A stretch of 12,018 nt of DNA from the NCBI GenBank assembly GCA_030599055.1, contig JAUVOS010000062.1:1-12018 (forward strand). Direction: 5' to 3'. The notes beneath the pieces are model-generated. The model did not search any database and was not told the DNA's origin. It saw only the letters and a list, made by a program, of their open reading frames with translations. A program made the position numbers and the translations under genes. Positions 6,168 to 12,018 of this stretch are shown here, piece after piece. The first letter of the stretch is position 1; the number at the start of each line of letters is the position of its first letter. This DNA comes from Lutibacter sp. (GTDB lineage: Bacteria > Bacteroidota > Bacteroidia > Flavobacteriales > Flavobacteriaceae).

Positions 6168-7334
6168 ATGACAAATCGATATGATAAACGCGGTGTTTCC
6201 GCAACAAAAGACGATGTACACAAAGCCATTGCAAATGTCAATAAAGGACTATTTCCGAAGGCCTTTTGTAAAATAGTTCCTGATTATTTGACCAATGATG
6301 ACACTTATTGTTTGGTAATGCATGCAGATGGAGCAGGAACAAAATCCTCTTTGGCCTATATGTATTGGAAGGAAACAGGCGATTTATCCGTTTGGAAAGG
6401 AATCGCACAAGATGCATTGATTATGAATATCGATGATTTAATATGTGTCGGTGCTACCGATACAATTCTATTATCATCTACTATTGGCAGAAATAAAAAT
6501 AAAATACCCGGTGAAATTATTGGCGCACTTATAAATGGAACTGAAGAATTATTAAACGATTTAAAGAAACACGGAGTTAACATCATTTCAACAGGCGGTG
6601 AAACGGCAGATGTCGGTGACTTAGTACGAACCATTATTGTAGATTCCACAGTCACTGCTCGCCTAAAACGAAAGGATGTTATTGACAATGCACGCATACA
6701 AGCAGGTGATGTAATAGTTGGGCTCGCATCTTTTGGACAAGCCTCTTATGAAAATGAATACAATGGAGGAATGGGAAGTAATGGTTTAACATCAGCACGT
6801 CACGATGTTTTCTCAAAATATTTAGCTGCTAAATATCCTGAAAGTTTTGATGCAAATATACCTGATGAATTAGTCTATTCTGGCTCTAAAAAATTAACCG
6901 ACACTTTAAACGACATCCCTTTAAATATTGGGAAACTGGTGTTATCACCCACACGAACCTACGCTCCTATCATTAAAAAAATACTAGAAAAATTTACGCC
7001 TAAAGAAATTCACGGAATGGTGCATTGCAGCGGTGGCGCACAAACTAAAATTCTACATTTTATTGAGAAACTGCATATTATTAAAAACAATATGTTTGCT
7101 ATTCCTCCCCTATTTGAATTAATTCAAAAAGAATCCGGTACCTCATGGAAAGAAATGTACCAAGTCTTTAATATGGGGCATCGCATGGAACTTTACGTAC
7201 CTAAAGAAGTGGCAAATGAAATTATAAAAATTAGTGAATCCTTTGATGTACAAGCTCAAATTGTTGGAAGGGTGACAAAATCTGTATCAAAATGTTTGAC
7301 CATAAGAAGTGAAAAAGGAACTTTTGAGTATTAA
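6168..7334 (+). CDS. purM: Phosphoribosylformylglycinamidine cyclo-ligase (AIR synthase)
   Basis: Cytoplasmic enzyme for step 5 of purine synthesis: ATP-dependent closure of FGAM, the PurL product, to aminoimidazole ribotide. The protein has 388 residues, longer than the roughly 345 of E. coli PurM and typical of the divergent Bacteroidota form. Visible PurM/PurL-superfamily motifs are DGAGTKSSLAY (54-64), the Asp pair in NIDDLICVGA (87-96), GGETADVGD (143-151), NGLTSARHDVFSK (205-217), SPTRTYAPI (260-268), HGMVHCSGGAQTKI (282-295) and FNMGHRMELY (334-343). The last two correspond to HGhxHhTGGG and FNMGhGM of canonical enzymes, with clear substitutions. The start is set by ATG 6168, after which MTNRYDKRGVSA resembles the usual PurM N-terminus. 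It is separated from purL by three unrelated loci, and from thrS by a 7-bp repeat patchwork. Confidence 0.92.
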   Translation: MTNRYDKRGVSATKDDVHKAIANVNKGLFPKAFCKIVPDYLTNDDTYCLVMHADGAGTKSSLAYMYWKETGDLSVWKGIAQDALIMNIDDLICVGATDTILLSSTIGRNKNKIPGEIIGALINGTEELLNDLKKHGVNIISTGGETADVGDLVRTIIVDSTVTARLKRKDVIDNARIQAGDVIVGLASFGQASYENEYNGGMGSNGLTSARHDVFSKYLAAKYPESFDANIPDELVYSGSKKLTDTLNDIPLNIGKLVLSPTRTYAPIIKKILEKFTPKEIHGMVHCSGGAQTKILHFIEKLHIIKNNMFAIPPLFELIQKESGTSWKEMYQVFNMGHRMELYVPKEVANEIIKISESFDVQAQIVGRVTKSVSKCLTIRSEKGTFEY

Positions 7335-7344
7335 AGATATCTTC

Positions 7345-7439
7345 CAAATAACAAATTACAAACACCAAATAAGCTTCACCTTTTGACCTTTTTCCTTTCC
7401 CTTTTAACTTTTAGCTTTACAAACTTTTAACTTATAACT
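7345..7439. repeat. Second patchwork of 7-bp repeats, between purM and thrS
   Basis: Two blocks are seen. Four CAAAnnn units run head to tail (7345-7372: CAAATAA, CAAATTA, CAAACAC, CAAATAA). After 9 bases come five pyrimidine-rich units (7382-7416: TTTGACC, TTTTTCC, TTTCCCT, TTTAACT, TTTAGCT), then a 9-base interruption and two more (TTTAACT 7426-7432, TATAACT 7433-7439). The words differ from those at 3754-3869 but the period is the same. Confidence 0.7.
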
Positions 7440-7466
7440 AAATTTAAAAGATAAATCCATTAATAA

Positions 7467-7497
7467 TTGTACAAAAGCTAGTTTTCCAATACTTTTG
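7467..7497 (+). promoter_or_regulatory. thrS operon promoter
   Basis: TTG (7467-7469), a 20-base spacer and TACTTTTG (7490-7497) match the flavobacterial consensus. The -7 box ends only 20 bases before the thrS ATG, implying a very short leader of about 15 nt and no room for an attenuator or T-box upstream of thrS. Confidence 0.7.
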
Positions 7498-7517
7498 CAT
7501 TTCTTAAAATTAGTATC

Positions 7518-9458
7518 ATGATAAATATTACCTTACCGGACGGAAGCATTAAAGAATACGCAAAGGGTAGCACTCCAATGGATGTGGCATACAGCATAAG
7601 CAGTGGTCTAGCTAGGGCTGTTATTTCAGCAAAGTTTAATGACACAACAGTTGAAACAAGTACACCACTTAATGAAAATGGTAGTTTAGTATTGATTACT
7701 TTTAATGATGCCGATGGAAAAAAAGCCTTTTGGCATTCTTCTGCTCACTTAATGGCACAAGCTGTGCTAAAGTTTTATCCGGATGCAAAATTAACCATCG
7801 GACCCGCTATTGAAAATGGGTTTTATTACGATATTGATTTTGGAGATAAAACAATTTCTGATAAAGATTTTAAACGTATTGAGGACAAAATAATAGAAAC
7901 TGCTCGTAAAAAACACGAGTTCAAATTACGCGAAGTTTCAAAAGCTGATGCACTTGCTTTATATAAAAAAGAAAACAATCCATTTAAGGTTGAGTTGATA
8001 GAAAATTTGGAAGACGGTAGCATTTCTTTTTGCGATCACGATGATTTTACCGATTTATGTAGAGGAGGACATGTTCCCAATACTGGAATAATCAAAGCCG
8101 TTAAGCTTACAAGTATCGCGGGTGCTTACTGGCGCGGTGATGAAAACAAACCTCAACTCACACGTCTCTATGGCATTTCTTTTCCTAAACAAAAAATGCT
8201 AAAGGAATATTTGGAAATGATCGAAGAAGCTAAAAAAAGAGACCATCGTAAATTGGGTAAAGAGTTAGAATTATTTGCTTTTTCTAATAAAGTAGGACAA
8301 GGTTTACCACTTTGGTTACCAAAAGGAGCCGCTTTACGTGAAACTTTAGAGAATTTTCTAAAAAAAGCACAAAAAAAAGCAGGTTACCAAATGGTAATTA
8401 CACCACATATCGGACAAAAAGAATTGTATGTAACCTCCGGTCATTATGAAAAATACGGAGCAGACAGTTTCCAACCTATTCATACACCAAAGGAAGACGA
8501 AGAATTTCTGTTAAAACCAATGAATTGTCCACATCATTGTGAGATTTATAATATTAAACCATTCTCATATAAAGACTTACCTGTAAGATATGCTGAATTT
8601 GGCACGGTTTACAGATATGAACAAAGTGGTGAATTACACGGCTTAACCAGAGTACGCGGTTTTACACAAGACGATGCCCATATATTCTGTATGCCAAGCC
8701 AGTTAAAAGATGAATTTAAAGCAGTAATCGATCTTGTTTTATATGTTTTTAAATCGGTAGGGTTTGAAAATTTCACAGCTCAAATATCCCTGAGAGATCC
8801 TGACAATTCTGAAAAATATATAGGAAGCGATTCCAATTGGGAAAAAGCAGAAAATGCTATAATTGAAGCTACAGAAGAAAAAGGAATAGAAGCAGTTGTT
8901 GAATACGGTGAAGCTGCATTTTATGGACCCAAGCTAGATTTTATGGTAAAAGATGCATTAGGTCGTACATGGCAGCTAGGAACTATTCAGGTAGATTACA
9001 ACTTACCCGAACGTTTTGATTTAACCTATACTGGCTCTGATGACAAACAACACAGACCCGTGATGATACATCGTGCTCCTTTTGGATCTATGGAACGTTT
9101 TATCGCAATTTTATTAGAACATACTGCTGGTAATTTCCCATTGTGGTTAGCTAGTGAACAAGTAATTATCTTACCTATTAGCGATAAATACCAAAATTAT
9201 GCAGAAAAAGTTTTAAATTTGCTAGAAAATTCGGATATTCGCGCGCTCATTGACGACCGTAGTGAAAAGACAGGTAGAAAGATCCGTGATGCTGAAGTAA
9301 AGAAAATTCCGTTTATGCTTATCGTCGGTGAAAGAGAGGAGAAAGATGGCACAGTTTCTGTGCGTAAACATGGAGAAGGAGACTTAGGAATTCGTTCGAC
9401 AGAAGAGTTTATTACAAATCTAACAGACGAAGTAAGTAACTCTATAGAAAAGTTTTAA
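7518..9458 (+). CDS. thrS: Threonyl-tRNA synthetase
   Basis: Cytoplasmic class II aminoacyl-tRNA synthetase charging tRNA-Thr, 646 residues (E. coli 642). The domains in order are: TGS domain (about 1-62); editing domain with HSSAH (His73, His77) and DLCRGGH (Cys181, His185), the residues that clear mischarged Ser-tRNA-Thr; and the catalytic core with MNCPHHC (Cys337), motif 2 region RYEQSGELHGLTRVRGFTQDDAH (His388) and motif 3 HRAPFGSMERF (His518). Cys337, His388 and His518 are the expected zinc ligands. A C-terminal anticodon-binding domain follows (from about 545, WLASEQVIILPIS). All key residues are present, so editing and charging should be intact. It is the first gene of thrS-infC-rpmI-rplT; infC starts 20 bp after its stop. 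Confidence 0.98.
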   Translation: MINITLPDGSIKEYAKGSTPMDVAYSISSGLARAVISAKFNDTTVETSTPLNENGSLVLITFNDADGKKAFWHSSAHLMAQAVLKFYPDAKLTIGPAIENGFYYDIDFGDKTISDKDFKRIEDKIIETARKKHEFKLREVSKADALALYKKENNPFKVELIENLEDGSISFCDHDDFTDLCRGGHVPNTGIIKAVKLTSIAGAYWRGDENKPQLTRLYGISFPKQKMLKEYLEMIEEAKKRDHRKLGKELELFAFSNKVGQGLPLWLPKGAALRETLENFLKKAQKKAGYQMVITPHIGQKELYVTSGHYEKYGADSFQPIHTPKEDEEFLLKPMNCPHHCEIYNIKPFSYKDLPVRYAEFGTVYRYEQSGELHGLTRVRGFTQDDAHIFCMPSQLKDEFKAVIDLVLYVFKSVGFENFTAQISLRDPDNSEKYIGSDSNWEKAENAIIEATEEKGIEAVVEYGEAAFYGPKLDFMVKDALGRTWQLGTIQVDYNLPERFDLTYTGSDDKQHRPVMIHRAPFGSMERFIAILLEHTAGNFPLWLASEQVIILPISDKYQNYAEKVLNLLENSDIRALIDDRSEKTGRKIRDAEVKKIPFMLIVGEREEKDGTVSVRKHGEGDLGIRSTEEFITNLTDEVSNSIEKF

Positions 9459-9478
9459 GTTTAATTAAATACATATAA

Positions 9479-10039
9479 ATTATCGCAATACGTAGAAAAC
9501 GAAATCGCGGACCTGGAAGGGTTTTTAAAGAAGACAAACACAGAATTAATGAAAAAATTCGTGTGCCAGAAGTACGCTTGGTTGGTGACAATATTGAAAT
9601 GGGCGTTTATCCAACATCTAAAGCCTTAGCCACTGCCAAAGAACAAGAATTAGATTTGGTTGAAATATCTCCAAATGCTAATCCACCGGTTTGTAAAATA
9701 ATCGATTATAAAAAATTTGTTTACAATCAGAAAAAACGTGAAAAAGCACAAAAGGCTAAAGCATCAAAAGTTGTTGTTAAAGAAATAAGATTTGGTCCCA
9801 ATACAGATGATCACGATTATGATTTTAAAAAGAAACATGCCATTAAGTTCCTTGAAAGTGGAGCAAAACTAAAAGCGTATGTTTTTTTTAAAGGTCGTTC
9901 AATCATTTTTAAAGATAAAGGAGAAATTCTTTTATTGAGGTTGGCTCAAGATTTAGAAGATTATGGAAAATTAGAGCAAATGCCAAAATTAATGGGAAAA
10001 CGAATGACTATTTTCATTCAACCTAAAAAGAATAATTAA
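9479..10039 (+). CDS. infC: Translation initiation factor IF-3, non-canonical ATT start
   Basis: IF-3 binds the 30S subunit, prevents premature 50S joining and checks the start codon and initiator tRNA. The conserved N-terminal segment HRINEKIRVPEVRLVG runs through codons 21-36 and so lies partly upstream of the first standard start (GTG 9563). The frame is open back to a TAA at 9476-9478. Between that stop and GTG 9563 there is no ATG, GTG or TTG in frame, only ATT (9479), ATC (9482) and ATA (9488) near the beginning. ATT 9479 gives 186 residues, starting (M)IAIRRKRNRG. The IF3-N domain (about 20-90, ending in CKIIDYKKF), the lysine-rich linker and the IF3-C domain (about 100-180, VKEIRFGPNTDDHD, KAYVFFKGR) are complete. 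Use of AUU parallels E. coli infC, where it mediates autoregulation. Co-transcribed with thrS and rpmI. Confidence 0.93.
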   Translation: MIAIRRKRNRGPGRVFKEDKHRINEKIRVPEVRLVGDNIEMGVYPTSKALATAKEQELDLVEISPNANPPVCKIIDYKKFVYNQKKREKAQKAKASKVVVKEIRFGPNTDDHDYDFKKKHAIKFLESGAKLKAYVFFKGRSIIFKDKGEILLLRLAQDLEDYGKLEQMPKLMGKRMTIFIQPKKNN

Positions 10040-10065
10040 ATAAGTAGGAATATAAAAGTAGAATA

Positions 10066-10263
10066 ATGCCAAAATTAAAGACAAAATCCAGTGCTAAAAA
10101 GCGATTTAAGCTGACAGGTACCGGTAAATTAAAAAGAAAGCACGCTTTTAAAAGTCATATTTTGACTAAAAAATCAAAAAAGCGCAAGCTCAAGCTAACA
10201 CATTCAGGATTGGTTCACAAAAATGATGTTGCAAGTGTTAAGCAAATGTTGAACTTAAAGTAA
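10066..10263 (+). CDS. rpmI: 50S ribosomal protein L35
   Basis: A 65-residue, very basic protein with the L35 signature KLKTKSSAKKRFKLTGTGKL at the N-terminus and the HILTKKSKKRKLKL stretch in the middle; full family length. A late-assembling component of the large ribosomal subunit. It lies 26 bp after infC and before rplT in the usual operon order. The gap to rplT (113 bp) holds a hairpin repeat. Confidence 0.97.
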   Translation: MPKLKTKSSAKKRFKLTGTGKLKRKHAFKSHILTKKSKKRKLKLTHSGLVHKNDVASVKQMLNLK

Positions 10264-10293
10264 GTTCAAGGATTAATAACCATGGAGTAGTGC

Positions 10294-10329
10294 TTCGACT
10301 ACGCTCAGCAACCTGAGATAATAGTCGAA
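10294..10329. repeat. Hairpin repeat between rpmI and rplT
   Basis: A two-tier inverted repeat: TTCGACTA (10294-10301)/TAGTCGAA (10322-10329) outside and CTCAG (10304-10308)/CTGAG (10313-10317) inside, with loop CAAC and an internal loop CG/ATAA. There is no T-run after it, so it is not a terminator. Its left half TCGACTACGCTC is nearly identical to the doubled word in purL, marking both as members of one dispersed repeat family. Confidence 0.8.
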
Positions 10330-10376
10330 ATAAAGTGTAAAAAATAAGACCGCCTACTACAAAAATAATTAAAATT

Positions 10377-10721
10377 ATGCCAAGATCAGTAAATTCAGTA
10401 GCTTCAAGAGCCCGTAGAAAACGGATAATGAAGCAAGCAAAAGGCTACTTCGGACGAAGAAAAAATGTCTGGACAGTAGCAAAAAATGCAGTAGAAAAAG
10501 GAATGTTATATTCCTTTAGAGACCGTAAAAACAAAAAAAGAACCTTTCGTGGATTGTGGATTCAACGTATCAACGCCGGAGCACGATTACATGGAATGTC
10601 TTATTCTCAATTTATCGGGAAACTCAAAGCTAATAATGTCGATTTAAACCGTAAAGTTTTAGCCGATTTAGCGATGAATCACCCAGATGCTTTTAAAGCA
10701 ATTGTAGAAAAAGTGAAATAA
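10377..10721 (+). CDS. rplT: 50S ribosomal protein L20
   Basis: A 114-residue, basic protein of normal length. The N-terminus MPRSVNSVASRARRKRIMKQAKGYFGRRKNVW is the L20 signature (RxRRKKxLKxAKGYxGxRxxxxxxA), followed by RDRKNKKRTFRGLWIQRINAGARLHGMSYS, the globular rRNA-binding part. It is needed for early 50S assembly; in other bacteria it also represses its own operon by binding mRNA, but I see no recognisable L20 leader here. Last gene of the thrS operon, followed by a strong terminator. Confidence 0.98.
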   Translation: MPRSVNSVASRARRKRIMKQAKGYFGRRKNVWTVAKNAVEKGMLYSFRDRKNKKRTFRGLWIQRINAGARLHGMSYSQFIGKLKANNVDLNRKVLADLAMNHPDAFKAIVEKVK

Positions 10722-10744
10722 ATTTAAAAAACATTCTTACTTAT

Positions 10745-10780
10745 AAAAAAACCTTTTACTGATGTAGAAGGTTTTTTTTT
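10745..10780 (+). terminator. Intrinsic terminator of the thrS-infC-rpmI-rplT operon
   Basis: A stem of nine pairs, ACCTT-T-TAC (10751-10759) with GTA-G-AAGGT (10764-10772) including one wobble, loop TGAT, preceded by a run of A and followed by nine T (10772-10780). It lies 24 bp after the rplT stop. Confidence 0.9.
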
Positions 10781-10826
10781 GTAACATTTTTTCTTGTGTA
10801 TCGTCATTAGATTATAAACTATTATT

Positions 10827-11291
10827 ATGCGAAAAATTATTCTTTCTTTATCTATCATTTTCATCAGTATGAATCTCAGTGCGCAAGATGAAAAAAACTT
10901 CAAATCTTTTTATAAAACCTATAAAAAAGAAAAGAGCATTATTGGAATAACGGCTCCAATTAGCATTGCTCGTTTTTTTATTGATCGCGATGAAAAAGAA
11001 CTAAGAAATATTGTAAAAAAAGGAAAAAAAGTTAGAATTCTTATTTTTGATGAAGTAGCTGACAATTTTAAAGATGATATTAAATCACATTTACCTTCAA
11101 AAATATATCAAAAATTCATGACAATAAAAGACGAAGGTTCCACAATTAAGCTTTTAGTTAAAGATAATTCCGATTATATTTCAGAATTAATTTTTCTTAT
11201 TCAGGATAAAAACTCTTTAGTAGCCATGGGAATCTATGGTGAATTCTCTTACGATGATTTAAAAAAGCTGTCTGATAGTTTCCAAAATTAA
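10827..11291 (+). CDS. DUF4252-type exported protein
   Basis: A 154-residue protein with a signal peptide: MRK, a hydrophobic core (IILSLSIIFISMNLS) and a likely signal peptidase I cleavage after LSAQ or SA at about residue 19-20. There is no lipobox cysteine, so it is periplasmic or surface-released rather than a lipoprotein. The mature part has a basic helical FxxFYKTYKKEK start and an alternating strand/helix pattern (KKVRILIFDE, FMTIKDEGSTIKLLVKD, ELIFLIQDKNSLVAMGIYGEFSYDDLKKL). This matches the DUF4252 family of Bacteroidota exported proteins as I remember it; its function is unknown. It stands alone after the rplT terminator and has its own possible terminator. Confidence 0.75.
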   Translation: MRKIILSLSIIFISMNLSAQDEKNFKSFYKTYKKEKSIIGITAPISIARFFIDRDEKELRNIVKKGKKVRILIFDEVADNFKDDIKSHLPSKIYQKFMTIKDEGSTIKLLVKDNSDYISELIFLIQDKNSLVAMGIYGEFSYDDLKKLSDSFQN

Positions 11292-11298
11292 ATTTTAT

Positions 11299-11330
11299 AA
11301 ACAAATACATTTTTCGATTTGTTTTCTTTT
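11299..11330 (+). terminator. Possible terminator of the DUF4252 gene
   Basis: A perfect 8-bp A/T-rich stem AAACAAAT (11299-11306)/ATTTGTTT (11317-11324) with a 10-base loop, followed by TCTTTTTT. The stem is weak, with only one G-C pair. Confidence 0.5.
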
Positions 11331-11354
11331 TTAAGCGTTGTATTTACAATAATT

Positions 11355-11381
11355 TTGTTTTATCACTTTTCCGTATATTCG
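11355..11381 (+). promoter_or_regulatory. Putative promoter of the E1 dehydrogenase gene
   Basis: TTG (11355-11357), 16 bases, then TATATTCG (11374-11381), one mismatch from TAnnTTTG, 20 bases before the ATG at 11402. Confidence 0.4.
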
Positions 11382-11401
11382 TAACCTAAAAACTGGGATA
11401 T

Positions 11402-12018
11402 ATGACTGCAAAACAACAACTCTCATTTAACGACTTTAAAAAAGAAGTATTAAACGACTATAAACTAGCCGTTATCAGTAGAGAGTGTAGTATATTGGGA
11501 CGCAAAGAAGTCTTAATGGGGCGCGGTGGTTTTGGAATTTTTGGAGGCGGAAAAGAAGTGCCGCAATTAGCCATGGCAAAAGCTTTTAAAAATGGTGATT
11601 TTCGTTCGGGTTATTACCGCGATCAAACCTTTATGATGGCGATAGATGCCTTAAGTCCGCAACAACTTTTTGCGAGTTTATATGGTGATACAGATATCAA
11701 TAATTCACCCGAGTCTGGAGGAAGACAGATGAATAATCACTTTGCGACTCATTCTTTAAATGAAGATGGTACATGGAAAAACTTGATGGAACAAAAAAAT
11801 TCCAGTTCTGATATTTCGTGCACTGCCGGGCAAATGCCGCGCCTATTGGGATTGGCACAGGCATCAAAAATATACAGACATGTTGAGGGAGTAAAAGATT
11901 TTAGTAAATTTTCAAATAAAGGGAATGAAGTAGCTTGGGGAACTATTGGAAATGCGAGTACAAGTGAAGGTCTTTTTTGGGAGACCATAAATGCTGCAGG
12001 AGTATTACAAGTTCCTAT
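11402..12018 (+). CDS. 2-oxoacid dehydrogenase E1 component, alpha region (partial, cut by window end)
   Basis: The first 205 codons are present and the frame is open at the window edge. The product is the thiamine-diphosphate-dependent E1 of a branched-chain/2-oxoacid dehydrogenase complex; flavobacterial versions usually fuse alpha and beta parts in one chain, which cannot be checked here. Visible: REC-SILGRKE near 27-36, then FRSGYYRDQTFMMA (the E1-alpha GYRDQ-type motif), GRQMNNHF, the SDISCTAGQMPRLLGLAQA segment that precedes cofactor binding, and GNASTSEGLFWETINAAG (183-200) corresponding to the GDGxxxEGxFxExxNxA ThDP motif. At the metal-ligand position the codon at 11951-11953 (AAT) gives Asn184, where textbook E1 enzymes have Asp. 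The substrate (branched-chain 2-oxoacids, pyruvate or 2-oxoglutarate) is not decided by this fragment. Confidence 0.9.
   Translation, partial: MTAKQQLSFNDFKKEVLNDYKLAVISRECSILGRKEVLMGRGGFGIFGGGKEVPQLAMAKAFKNGDFRSGYYRDQTFMMAIDALSPQQLFASLYGDTDINNSPESGGRQMNNHFATHSLNEDGTWKNLMEQKNSSSDISCTAGQMPRLLGLAQASKIYRHVEGVKDFSKFSNKGNEVAWGTIGNASTSEGLFWETINAAGVLQVP

Noticed and set aside
9563..9565. GTG as the infC start
   Set aside because: It would remove the conserved HRINEKIR segment that all IF-3 proteins carry; the upstream frame is open and matches the family.

Overview
The window looks like chromosomal DNA from a marine-type Flavobacteriaceae member (phylum Bacteroidota). The grounds are strongly AT-rich DNA, promoter boxes of the Bacteroidota type (TTG, a 16-20 nt spacer, then TAnnTTTG), no Shine-Dalgarno sequences, a fused single-chain PurL, a divergent Bacteroidota-type PurM, a DUF4252 protein and the N-terminus of a 2-oxoacid dehydrogenase E1 of the kind seen in this group. 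All protein genes lie on the + strand. The RNase P RNA gene and a candidate small RNA gene lie on the - strand between them.

Layout. 62-3769: purL (step 4 of purine synthesis). 3754-3869: an intergenic patchwork of different 7-bp repeats. 3883-4617: nitroreductase-family flavoprotein. 4624-4730: a cluster of GC-rich hairpins. 4865-5368: small ferritin-like/rubrerythrin-type diiron protein. 5461-5500: terminator usable from both sides. About 5523-5846 (-): rnpB. About 5887-5967 (-): candidate ~80-nt small RNA with its own promoter and terminator. 6168-7334: purM (step 5, uses the PurL product). 7345-7439: a second 7-bp-periodic patchwork. 7518-10721: thrS-infC-rpmI-rplT, the classic translation operon, with a good promoter before thrS and a strong terminator after rplT. 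10827-11291: secreted or periplasmic DUF4252 protein. 11402 to the window end: 5' part of a 2-oxoacid dehydrogenase E1 gene, cut by the window edge. The stretch 5999-6167 before purM shows only AT-rich DNA and a weak promoter-like box.

The genes are ordinary housekeeping genes; the unusual content is in what sits between and inside them. The main points are: (1) heptamer-periodic intergenic patchworks with several different repeat words; (2) a short dispersed repeat (core TCGACTnCGCTC) found as a hairpin between rpmI and rplT and as an in-frame double copy inside purL, at the linker before the glutaminase domain; (3) a promoter-terminator pair defining a probable small RNA directly upstream of rnpB; (4) infC starting at a non-canonical ATT codon; and (5) a perfect 16-bp palindrome inside the variable part of rnpB. 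I saw no CRISPR array, transposase, phage gene or defence system.
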